Part shown: piece after piece, positions 20,855 to 27,959 of the stretch
Numbering within the stretch: the stretch's first letter is position 1
Layout: each line of letters opens with the position of its first letter
From: Microbacterium hydrocarbonoxydans
GTDB taxonomy: Bacteria; Actinomycetota; Actinomycetes; Actinomycetales; Microbacteriaceae
Assembly (NCBI RefSeq): GCF_000956475.1
Contig: NZ_JYJB01000010.1
Coordinates: 372,001 to 436,000, forward strand
Length of the DNA: 64,000 nt
Reading direction: 5' to 3'
Program-made: the position numbers and the translations under genes
The notes under the pieces: model-generated
The model's database searches: none
Told to the model about the DNA's origin: nothing
Seen by the model: only the letters and a program-made list of their open reading frames with translations

Positions 20855-21748
20855 TCAGAGCGAGCCGGGTTCGGCGCCCGTGACGATCGGCACGCGCACG
20901 GCGCTGCCCCATTCGGTCCACGAACCGTCGTAGTTGCGCACGTTCTCGAACCCCAGCAGGTGCTTCAGCACGAACCAGGTGTGGCTCGAGCGCTCGCCGA
21001 TCCGGCAGTAGGCGATCACGGAGTCGCCCTCGCCGAGGCCGGCTCCGTCGCGGTAGATCTCCTCGAGCTCGGCCCGCGGCTTGAACCCGCCGTCCTCTGC
21101 CACTGCCTTGCCCCAGGGCACCGACTGCGCCGTGGGGATGTGGCCGGCGCGGAGCGCGCCCTCTTCGGGATAGGCGGGGGCGGTGGTGCGCTCACCGGTG
21201 TACTCCTCGGGCGAGCGGACGTCGATGAGCGGGTTGCCGAGGTGCGCGAGGACGTCTTCCTTGTAGGCGCGGATGACCGAATCGTCGCGCTCGATCACGG
21301 GATACCGGGTCTCGGGACGGTTCGCCGGCTCCCGGGTGAGCTCACGGCCCTCGGCGATCCAGCGATCGCGGCCGCCGTCGAGCAGACGCACATCCTGGTG
21401 GCCGAACAGCGAGAACACCCACAGTGCATACGCCGCCCACCAGTTGTTCTTGTCGCCGTAGATGACGATGGTGTCGTCGCGCGAGATGCCCTTGCGGCTG
21501 AGGAGTGCGGCGAAGCCCTCTCCATCGACGTAGTCGCGCACGACCGGGTCGTTGAGCTCGGTGTGCCAGTCGACCTTGACGGCGCCGGGGATATGGCCGG
21601 TCTCGTAGAGCAGCACGTCTTCATCGGACTCCACCACGACCAGGCCAGGCGTGCCGAGGTTCGCGGCGAGCCATTCGGTCGTGACCAGCCGTCCGGGCTC
21701 GGCATACTCGGCGAACTTGGCGGAAGACGGATCGAACTCGATGGCCAC
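20855..21748 (-). CDS. sseA: thiosulfate/3-mercaptopyruvate sulfurtransferase (two rhodanese domains)
   Basis: 297-residue tandem rhodanese. The inactive N-terminal repeat includes [16 protein letters not shown] (about 50). The C-terminal repeat carries the catalytic cysteine in [15 protein letters not shown] (about residue 246), with loop CRIGERS typical of the SseA/CysA2 group in Actinobacteria. It moves sulfane sulfur from thiosulfate or mercaptopyruvate to an acceptor. The GTG at 21748 is preceded by GAGGAG at 6 nt. It is the first gene of a unit with sufE, suggesting joint roles in sulfur transfer or Fe-S supply. Confidence 0.9.
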   Translation of the reverse strand: MAIEFDPSSAKFAEYAEPGRLVTTEWLAANLGTPGLVVVESDEDVLLYETGHIPGAVKVDWHTELNDPVVRDYVDGEGFAALLSRKGISRDDTIVIYGDKNNWWAAYALWVFSLFGHQDVRLLDGGRDRWIAEGRELTREPANRPETRYPVIERDDSVIRAYKEDVLAHLGNPLIDVRSPEEYTGERTTAPAYPEEGALRAGHIPTAQSVPWGKAVAEDGGFKPRAELEEIYRDGAGLGEGDSVIAYCRIGERSSHTWFVLKHLLGFENVRNYDGSWTEWGSAVRVPIVTGAEPGSL

Positions 21749-21883
21749 AGGGATCTCCTCAGACGGTGAGCGCGCGCCGAAGCCGGCGCGCTGACGGCGT
21801 AGTGTTGAGCCGTCCCTTTCGACGATAGATCCCCGCTGCACCCCCGGCACCGGATTCGTAAGACTTCGACACAGGAAAATCCG

Positions 21884-22924
21884 ATGACTGACACCGCGAG
21901 CAGCCCCCGCGTCGTGCACCTGACCGAGCGCCAGCCGACCGTCACCGGTCCGGAGATGCTGGCGAGTCTGGTGCCCCCGCCCCAGTTCGACGGCGCCACG
22001 TTCGACAGTTATCGCGCGGATGCCGCCTACCCCTCGCAGGAGGAGGCGAAGGAGACCCTGATCAGATTCGCCGGGCGGGGTGCGCCGGCGAAGCGCGGCG
22101 GGCTCTTCAGCCGCGCGAAGAAGGAGCCCGACGTCAAGCCGGGTGTGTATCTCGACGGCGGGTTCGGGGTCGGCAAGACGCACCTGCTCGCCTCGATCTA
22201 CCATGCCATGCCTGCACGCCGGAAGTACTTCGGCTCGTTCATCGAGTACACCGCACTCGTGGGTGCGCTGGGTTACAAGAACACGGTCGACCTGCTCAAG
22301 GGCGCGGATCTGCTCTGCATCGACGAGTTCGAGCTCGATGACCCGGGCGACACGATGGTGATGACCCGGCTGCTCGGGGAGCTCGTCCCCACGGGGACCC
22401 GGCTCGCCGCCACGTCGAACACGCCGCCGAACGCGCTGGGGGAGGGACGCTTCGCCGCACAGGACTTCCTCCGCGAGATCCACGCGATGTCCGACAGCTT
22501 CCAGACGCTTCGCATCGACGGCGTCGACTTCCGTCAGCGTGCGCTCGACGGGCACGCCGTGGTGTCCACGCCGGAGGAGTACGAGAGCGCGATCGAGGCG
22601 GGCGCTGCTCGCGGCACGGCATCCGACGATTCCTTCTCCGCGGTGATCGCTCATCTCGCTCAGGTGCATCCCTCGCGCTATCTCCGGGTGATCGCGGGCA
22701 TCGGACTGGTCGGGCTGCGCGATGTGAGCGTGCTGACGGACCAGTCCGAAGCGCTGCGATTCGTCGCCTTCGTCGACCGCGTGTACGACGCGCAGATCCC
22801 GATCGTGGCCACCGGCGTCAGTCTCGACCAGGTCTTCGCGGAGGAGATGCTCGGGGGCGGCTACCGCAAGAAGTACCTGCGCGCGATCTCGCGACTGAAC
22901 GCTCTCACGCACGCTGAACGCTGA
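21884..22924 (+). CDS. zapE: AFG1-like ATPase / cell division protein ZapE
   Basis: 346-residue P-loop ATPase of the ZapE/AFG1 family. Walker A is [11 protein letters not shown] (about residue 94), Walker [10 protein letters not shown] (about 145), and sensor-like [13 protein letters not shown] follows at about 180. It also has the C-terminal family segment [20 protein letters not shown]. In Proteobacteria ZapE affects FtsZ rings; the actinobacterial role is not established to my knowledge. The ATG at 21884 is downstream of AGGAAAATCCG. It is divergent from the sulfurtransferase gene with a 135-bp spacer. Confidence 0.88.
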   Translation: MTDTASSPRVVHLTERQPTVTGPEMLASLVPPPQFDGATFDSYRADAAYPSQEEAKETLIRFAGRGAPAKRGGLFSRAKKEPDVKPGVYLDGGFGVGKTHLLASIYHAMPARRKYFGSFIEYTALVGALGYKNTVDLLKGADLLCIDEFELDDPGDTMVMTRLLGELVPTGTRLAATSNTPPNALGEGRFAAQDFLREIHAMSDSFQTLRIDGVDFRQRALDGHAVVSTPEEYESAIEAGAARGTASDDSFSAVIAHLAQVHPSRYLRVIAGIGLVGLRDVSVLTDQSEALRFVAFVDRVYDAQIPIVATGVSLDQVFAEEMLGGGYRKKYLRAISRLNALTHAER

Positions 22925-22968
22925 ATGTGCGGGCTGTGTAACGCGATGTTCACACGAACGGCCCCGCT

Positions 22969-22984
22969 GTAACCTCGGCGCAAC
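22969..22984 (+). promoter_or_regulatory. candidate GlnR-type box upstream of amtB
   Basis: GTAAC (22969-22973), six bases, then GCAAC (22980-22984) fits the actinobacterial GlnR pattern gTnAC-n6-GaAAC with one mismatch, 73 bp before the amtB start. A second partial copy, GTAAC-n6-TTCAC, lies at 22938-22953. The context (ammonium transporter) supports it; no experiment does. Confidence 0.45.
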
Positions 22985-23026
22985 AAACTTCACGCTTTCC
23001 GGAAATCGGGCATCGCCACACTGAAG

Positions 23027-23048
23027 CTCACAGTTTCCCGAATGTGAG
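23027..23048. promoter_or_regulatory. inverted repeat CTCACA-N10-TGTGAG overlapping the amtB ribosome-binding region
   Basis: CTCACA (23027-23032) and TGTGAG (23043-23048) are exact inverted copies. The right arm covers the GTGAGG sequence that could serve as ribosome-binding site for amtB (ATG at 23057). The same half-sites occur before nirB and nirC with a different spacer. It could be a protein site, an RNA hairpin, or chance. Confidence 0.35.
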
Positions 23049-23056
23049 GTTTACAC

Positions 23057-24292
23057 ATGGATGCACCCGGCAACATCTCCTGGGCGATCACAGCCACAGC
23101 CCTTGTGCTGCTGATGACCCCGGGCGTCGCCTTCTTCTACGGAGGACTCGTCAAGGCAAAGAGCGTCGTCAGCATGATGATGATGAGCTTCGGATCGATC
23201 GGTCTTGTCGCGGTCCTCTGGATCCTCTTCGGCTTCTCGATGAGCGCGGTGGAGAGCCCGGCCCAGTTCGCCGGCAACCCCTTCGCCGACTTCGGCCTGT
23301 CGAACCTCGCAGCCGGTGACGGCTCGAACGTCGCCCTGCTGGGCGTTGCGTACGGCGCAACCTTCGCGATCATCACGGTCGCACTGATCTCCGGCGCCAT
23401 CGCCGACCGCGCGAAGTTCGGATCCTGGCTGATCTTCGCGGGCGTGTTCGCCACGGTCGGCTACTTCCCCGTCGCGGCCTGGGTCTGGGGCGGCGGCTGG
23501 ATCATGAACCTCGGCACGACCCTCTTCGGCGAGGACAGCGGCGTCGGCGTCATCGACTACGCGGGCGGCACCGCAGTGCACATCAACGCGGGTGCGGCAG
23601 CTCTCGCTCTCGCCATCGTCCTCGGCAAGCGCATCGGCTTCCAGAAGGGCATCCTCAAGCCCCACAACGTTCCCCTCACGCTTCTCGGCGCGGCCCTGCT
23701 GTGGTTCGGCTGGTTCGGCTTCAACGCCGGTGCGGAGTGGCTCGCCGAGGACATGGGCGGCGTGGGCCTGATCGGTCTGAACACGCTGGGCGCCACCGCG
23801 GCTGCCATCCTCGGCTGGATCCTCGTGGAGCGCATCAAGGACGGCAAGGCGACCTCGGTCGGTGCGGCATCGGGTGCGGTCGCAGGTCTCGTCGCGATCA
23901 CCCCGGCGTGCGCCAACCTCACCCCGGGCTGGTCGCTGCTGCTCGGCGCACTCGCCGGCGTGCTGTGCGCGGTCGCCGTCGAGCTGAAGTTCCGCCTCGG
24001 ATTCGACGACTCGCTCGACGTGGTCGGCATCCACCTCGTCGGCGGACTCTTCGGAACCCTGTACCTCGGCCTGTTCGCGACGGGCACCGGCCTGTTCGTC
24101 GGCGGTGACATCCGTCAGCTCGCTGTGCAGGCGATCGCGGCGTTCGGAGTGCTGATCTACTCCTTCGTGGTCTCGTTCATCATCGGCTTCGCGATCGAGA
24201 AGACGATCGGGTTCCGTATCACGAACGAGGACGAGATCGCCGGTGTCGACCTGGTCGTGCACGGCGAAGAGGGATACGCCCTCGTCGACTGA
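23057..24292 (+). CDS. amtB: ammonium transporter, Amt/MEP/Rh family
   Basis: 411-residue channel with about 11 membrane helices, starting MDAPGNISWAITATALVLL. Family features include TPGVAFFYGGLVKAKS in helix 1, the first pore histidine in GGTAVHINAGAAALALAI (about residue 175) and the second in DVVGIHLVGGLFGTLY (about 325). It conducts ammonium into the cell when nitrogen is scarce. No glnK/glnD follows; the gene stands alone with a terminator behind it. A GlnR-like box and an inverted repeat lie upstream, consistent with nitrogen control. Confidence 0.94.
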   Translation: MDAPGNISWAITATALVLLMTPGVAFFYGGLVKAKSVVSMMMMSFGSIGLVAVLWILFGFSMSAVESPAQFAGNPFADFGLSNLAAGDGSNVALLGVAYGATFAIITVALISGAIADRAKFGSWLIFAGVFATVGYFPVAAWVWGGGWIMNLGTTLFGEDSGVGVIDYAGGTAVHINAGAAALALAIVLGKRIGFQKGILKPHNVPLTLLGAALLWFGWFGFNAGAEWLAEDMGGVGLIGLNTLGATAAAILGWILVERIKDGKATSVGAASGAVAGLVAITPACANLTPGWSLLLGALAGVLCAVAVELKFRLGFDDSLDVVGIHLVGGLFGTLYLGLFATGTGLFVGGDIRQLAVQAIAAFGVLIYSFVVSFIIGFAIEKTIGFRITNEDEIAGVDLVVHGEEGYALVD

Positions 24293-24305
24293 GCAACCCG
24301 TTTCG

Positions 24306-24342
24306 CGAGCGCCCCGGCCCCGGTGAAGGGTCGGGGCGCTCG
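24306..24342 (+). terminator. terminator hairpin after amtB
   Basis: CGAGCGCCCCG (24306-24316) pairs with CGGGGCGCTCG (24332-24342), with further C/G pairs inside the loop. It lies 14 bp after the amtB stop, without a clear T tract. Confidence 0.7.
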
Positions 24343-24367
24343 TGCGCGCGGCGGCTAGGGTGATGGC

Positions 24368-24943
24368 GTGGCCAAACCGAATCGCGTCGTGTCGGCGCTC
24401 CTCGACATCCTGCTGTCGATCGTCCGTTCAGGGCGAACACCCGAGCGGGCCGGGACACCCGATCGGCCGCACGCGCGGATTCGCAGGGGATCAACGTCAG
24501 ATGCCGTCGCCGACCCCGGTCGCATCGCCGGCACGGCCACGGTGCGCATCGAGCCCGGCAGCATCCGCGATCTGCGCATCGAATACTCGCCCGACCGCGA
24601 CGGAGCTCCCGACGCGGGTGAGATCGTCTGGACCTGGGTCCCGTACGAGGAGAACGATGGCCGGGGCAAAGACCGCCCCGTCCTCGTGATCGGCCGCCAG
24701 TCAGCCGATCGGGTCTACGCCGTCAGGATGACCAGCAAGGCGCACGAGCGCGATCGCGATTTCCTCTCGATCGGCAGCGGTTCGTGGGATTCGCAGGGGC
24801 GGGAGTCCTGGGTCGACATCGAGCAGCTGTACAGCGTGCACGAGAAGGGCCTGCGCCGCGAGGCGGCCGTTCTCGACAGGAGCCGGTACGGCAGCGTCGC
24901 CCGCGCCCTCAGCGGGCGGTACGGCTGGTCAGCTGCGGGCTGA
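24368..24943 (+). CDS. PemK/MazF-like domain protein (orphan)
   Basis: 191-residue protein whose C-terminal ~110 residues resemble the PemK/MazF fold: GEIVWTWVPYEENDGRGKDR followed by PVLVIGRQSADRVYAVRMTS, the usual first strands and the hydrophobic RPVLVIG motif. The N-terminal ~60 residues are basic and not recognised. Toxins of this fold are endoribonucleases, but no antitoxin gene lies next to it and it is longer than a classical MazF, so it may be a non-toxin relative common in Actinobacteria. The start is GTG at 24368. Its 3' end overlaps the convergent DUF1611 gene by 35 bases. Confidence 0.65.
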   Translation: MAKPNRVVSALLDILLSIVRSGRTPERAGTPDRPHARIRRGSTSDAVADPGRIAGTATVRIEPGSIRDLRIEYSPDRDGAPDAGEIVWTWVPYEENDGRGKDRPVLVIGRQSADRVYAVRMTSKAHERDRDFLSIGSGSWDSQGRESWVDIEQLYSVHEKGLRREAAVLDRSRYGSVARALSGRYGWSAAG

Positions 24944-26045
24944 GCGCAGGGAGGGCCTGCAGCACCATCTCGACCAGCTCGCTCGTCGGCCGGGTGAGGG
25001 GATCGGTGGCCGGCACGCCGAGATCGAGCTCGATCTCGTCGATCGCCTCAGCGAGCTGCGCGTCCGTCAGGTTCTCGTGGTTGACGGTGATGCCGATCAC
25101 CCGTGTGTCTGCGAACGCCTCGATCAGGGCGACCTCGCTGGAGACGGACGGCATGGGGATCATCGGGAAATCACTGAGCACGCGCCTGCCCGGCGCATGC
25201 TGCACGATCACGGCCTCGGGGCGGCTGCCTCGGAGGATGTGAGCGGACGTGAGGTAAGCGGGATGGCTGAGCGCCCCCTGTCCTTCGACGACGATCACGT
25301 CGGGATCCTCGCCCTCGAATGCCGCGACGACCTGATCCTCGACCTCTCCTGAGCAGAACTGGGGAACGAGCGCGTCGAGCGCGACGCCGTAGCGCCCTCC
25401 CTGGATGATCGTGGTCTGTCCGGTGCCGACCAGCACGGCGCGGATGCCGTGCGTGTTGAGCGCCTGGACCAGAAGCGTCGCGGTGGTGCGCTTGCCGATG
25501 GCTCCATCGGTTCCGAGCACGGCGATGCGGGGGCAGGTGACATCGAAGATCCGCCCGGAGAAGAGATGGAGGTCCTTGGTGCTGCGCGGCCGACGCACAT
25601 CGGTGATCGTCACACCGGCGATGAGCGCGGCGGCGACGAACTCGTCGTCATCGCCGAGGAACTCGTGCAGGCCGCTGATGATGTTCATGCCGTGGGCGAT
25701 TCCGTCGAGCAGCACCGTGCGCTGGGCCGCGGAGAGCAGGCCGTCGGCTGGCGCGACACCGCAGATCAGGTAATCCGGCACATGCCCGGCGTCGACGATC
25801 GACTGGGCGAGGTTCGCCAGGATCGGGATGCCGTTCGGCACGCCGTCGAGGAGCATGCCGGCGTCCTGGAACGCGTGGACGCTGTCGATGACGCTGAGCA
25901 TCTCGTATCTCTCAGAGTGTCGGACGAGGCCGTTGGCGGTCTTTCCGTCCTGCTCGCCGAACTGCCCTTCGCAGTACACGACTGCGGTGGTGCCGGCGGG
26001 GCGGACGGGCAGCTCGCGGGAGCTGAGGGGGCGGGGGACGGGCAT
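24909..26045 (-). CDS. DUF1611 domain-containing protein (DgcN-like)
   Basis: 378-residue DUF1611 protein. The C-terminal half is P-loop-like: RIAVLGTDGAIGKRTTATLL (about residue 172) matches the family's NTPase-type nucleotide site, followed by LVGTGQTTIIQGGRYG and VIVVEGQGALSHPAY. I recall DUF1611 proteins characterised as DgcN, acting with the DgcA racemase/dehydratase relative in D-glutamate catabolism. No dgcA is seen here, so the substrate is open. The ATG at 26045 begins MPVPRPLSSRELPVRP. It converges on the PemK-like gene, overlapping it by 35 bases. Confidence 0.78.
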   Translation of the reverse strand: MPVPRPLSSRELPVRPAGTTAVVYCEGQFGEQDGKTANGLVRHSERYEMLSVIDSVHAFQDAGMLLDGVPNGIPILANLAQSIVDAGHVPDYLICGVAPADGLLSAAQRTVLLDGIAHGMNIISGLHEFLGDDDEFVAAALIAGVTITDVRRPRSTKDLHLFSGRIFDVTCPRIAVLGTDGAIGKRTTATLLVQALNTHGIRAVLVGTGQTTIIQGGRYGVALDALVPQFCSGEVEDQVVAAFEGEDPDVIVVEGQGALSHPAYLTSAHILRGSRPEAVIVQHAPGRRVLSDFPMIPMPSVSSEVALIEAFADTRVIGITVNHENLTDAQLAEAIDEIELDLGVPATDPLTRPTSELVEMVLQALPALSPQLTSRTAR

Positions 26046-26293
26046 GGCGTGCTCCTAGGATCACCCAGAGGAGGCGACGGAGAACGAAATGGCCGATGCG
26101 GCCCGTTGGTCGACGAGAAGTCTTCCCTGACGTCGGCGAGATGCCGACACGCTCACCGTAGCAGTGCAGGCTGAGACGACGCCGCGAGGGCCGGTTGCGC
26201 ATCCGGGCGCCGGAGATGGCCGTCCAATCCGGATTCGCGCGGGCTCCGAACGATGTGTGAGCCGCTCTTGCGCGGCGTACCCAAGGAGGAATC

Positions 26294-26680
26294 ATGCGCT
26301 TCATCCCCACCAAGGTCCATGGTGCTCTCGACTACATCGTCGGAGTCGCGCTGATCGCGGCGCCGTGGCTGTTCGGTTTCGCCGGCGTCGGCGGAGCCGC
26401 CGTGATCATCCCGATCGTGCTCGGTGTCGGTCTCATCGTCTACAGCCTGTTCACCAGGTACGAATGGGGACCGTTCGGACTGATCCCGATGCCCGTCCAC
26501 CTCGTGTTCGACGTCGCGGCGAGCCTGTTTCTCGCTCTGTCGCCGTGGCTCTTCGGCTTCTCGGGAGAGGCTCTGAACGTCTGGCTGCCGCATGTCGTGG
26601 TCGGCGCGGCGGTGATCGTCGTCGTGCTGTTCTCGCAGCCTCAGCCCGCTTCGGCGAAGGCGAGCCCTGTGCGGGCCTGA
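26294..26680 (+). CDS. SPW repeat membrane protein
   Basis: 128-residue protein with four predicted membrane helices in two related halves. Each half carries a xPWLFGF signature (IAAPWLFGFAG at about 21-31 and ALSPWLFGFSG at about 80-90), the mark of the SPW repeat family. Function is unknown. The start MRFIPTKVHGALDYIVG is typical of the family, and AAGGAGGAATC lies before the ATG at 26294. It stands alone with a 248-bp upstream spacer and a strong hairpin after the stop. Confidence 0.85.
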   Translation: MRFIPTKVHGALDYIVGVALIAAPWLFGFAGVGGAAVIIPIVLGVGLIVYSLFTRYEWGPFGLIPMPVHLVFDVAASLFLALSPWLFGFSGEALNVWLPHVVVGAAVIVVVLFSQPQPASAKASPVRA

Positions 26681-26697
26681 GCAGAGCGAGTCGAGGC

Positions 26698-26746
26698 GCG
26701 GATGGCGTCGCGGACTCCGGAGACGGACGTCCGTGACGCCATCCGC
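26698..26746. terminator. bidirectional terminator between the SPW gene and the GIY-YIG-like gene
   Basis: GCGGATGGCGTC (26698-26709) pairs with GACGCCATCCGC (26735-26746). CGGAC/GTCCG extends the stem inward after a G-T wobble, leaving about a 13-base loop. It sits between convergent genes, 17 bp after one stop and 11 bp from the other. Confidence 0.75.
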
Positions 26747-26757
26747 CCGTGCCCGTC

Positions 26758-27180
26758 TCAGGACAGTGCTTCGGCGATCCAGCGGGCGTACCTGCTCCAG
26801 GGGTCGTCGCGCCCTCGCAACGAGGAGACATGCCGGCGGAGATCGGCGGTCAGCGTGAACCACTCGCCGCCTTCCCGCACATCGGCGAACTCTCGGTGCC
26901 TTTGCTGTTCGAGCGCGCGGCCGCCTCGTTCGAACGCCAGAAGCTCGTGATGACGGATGCTGGCGAGTCGCTGCCGGGGCCTGCGGCTCGTGCCGATCTT
27001 CACGCGGCGGTCGTAGCGGATGTAGTAGACGACCTCGACGACCGGTCGTGGGAGATCAGGGTCGGGGGAGTCGCCGTAGCGCCATCCGCAGACCGCGCAC
27101 AGCCAGGCGCCATCAGGATGCACGCCCGTCGTCGACCCGCACAGCGAGCACGGGCCGGGGAGACGAGCGGGAGCAGCCAT
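26758..27180 (-). CDS. zinc-ribbon and GIY-YIG-like (T5orf172 type) nuclease family protein
   Basis: 140-residue protein with two parts. Residues ~9-38 contain CSLCG and CAVCG, a four-cysteine zinc ribbon. From about 48, VVYYIRYDRRVKIGTSRRPR QRL matches the GIY-YIG/T5orf172 pattern (Y-Y-I ... KIGxS), followed by LASIRHHELLAFERGG and a glutamate-containing EFADVREGGEWF. GIY-YIG domains cut DNA in homing, repair or phage proteins; here no mobile context is visible. Start is uncertain: ATG at 27180 (MAAPARLPG) avoids overlap, while a GTG at 27210 would add ten residues and overlap the Pr6Pr gene by 20 bases. Confidence 0.7.
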   Translation of the reverse strand: MAAPARLPGPCSLCGSTTGVHPDGAWLCAVCGWRYGDSPDPDLPRPVVEVVYYIRYDRRVKIGTSRRPRQRLASIRHHELLAFERGGRALEQQRHREFADVREGGEWFTLTADLRRHVSSLRGRDDPWSRYARWIAEALS

Positions 27181-27190
27181 CTCCGGGACG

Positions 27191-27880
27191 CTACCGAGTG
27201 GGTCGGACACCGAGTCGGCTGCCGATGCTCGGCGGCGTCTGGGGGGCGACTTCGAAGACCCTGATGCGGCTCATCGCCCAGACGAGCGACGCGCACACGA
27301 GAAGAGTGGCCATCAGCATCCCCACGCTCGCCGCGAGCTGCGCGACGCCCCGTGACGGCAGGAGGAAGCCATATGGCACCCACCCGTCCGTGACACCGCG
27401 GACCAGGGTGACGCCGAGCCACAGGAGCGGATAGGGGAGCACGAGCCAGATCCGTCGCCATTCGAGCGGAGGACGGTCGGCTATGACGAGCCAGTCGACC
27501 AGGAGCAGCAGAGGGAACGCGAGATGCAGGGTGACGCTCACCCACCCCGGAGCAGTACCGGTCCCTGGGACGACGAGGTTGTAGATGAGCGCGACGACGA
27601 TCATCGCCGTGACGGCCGCTCCGCGGGCGAGGTGCAGCCACGCGGGAGGACGGCCGTCACGCAGCGTCCGCGCTCCGACGGCGATGAGCACGCCGGCGGC
27701 GAGCAGACTCGTGAGATTGGTGAAATAGCCGAAGTAGTCGAAAGGGTCGGCGCGGCCCGCGGGGATGCCGAGCACGTAGGTGTACACCAGCACGCCGATG
27801 ACGACGATGCCGACGACCATGCGCAGCACGCCTGTCGACGTCGGCATCGACGGACGCGGCGGGCGGACCGGCGGGCTCAT
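27191..27880 (-). CDS. Pr6Pr family membrane protein
   Basis: 229-residue integral membrane protein with six or so helices. It matches the Pr6Pr (FAR-17a/AIG1-like) family: DPFDYFGYFTNLTSLLAAG after the first helix, and DWVPYGFL-type text here as GWVPYGFLLPSRG near helix 5. Function of the bacterial family is not established. The ATG at 27880 begins MSPPVRPPRPSMPTSTG. A terminator-like hairpin lies upstream, separating it from the surface-protein gene, and the GIY-YIG-like gene follows on the same strand within about 10 bp. Confidence 0.8.
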   Translation of the reverse strand: MSPPVRPPRPSMPTSTGVLRMVVGIVVIGVLVYTYVLGIPAGRADPFDYFGYFTNLTSLLAAGVLIAVGARTLRDGRPPAWLHLARGAAVTAMIVVALIYNLVVPGTGTAPGWVSVTLHLAFPLLLLVDWLVIADRPPLEWRRIWLVLPYPLLWLGVTLVRGVTDGWVPYGFLLPSRGVAQLAASVGMLMATLLVCASLVWAMSRIRVFEVAPQTPPSIGSRLGVRPTR

Positions 27881-27896
27881 CGCGCCAGTGTACGAC

Positions 27897-27949
27897 GAGC
27901 GGGGCCCTGGTCGCCTGTGTCCTTGCGGACCGGAGACCAGGGCTCGCTC
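27897..27949 (-). terminator. terminator hairpin after the lamin-tail-domain gene
   Basis: GCCCTGGTC (27904-27912) pairs with GACCAGGGC (27935-27943), and outer GAGC/GCTC arms add pairs with a small mismatch. It lies 11 bp beyond the stop of the large surface-protein gene and before the Pr6Pr start. Confidence 0.55.
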
Positions 27950-27959
27950 TGATCGGGCG

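Noticed and set aside
22996..23005. TTTCCGGAAA palindrome before amtB
   Set aside because: A 10-bp palindrome is short enough to occur by chance, and it has no partner elsewhere in the window.
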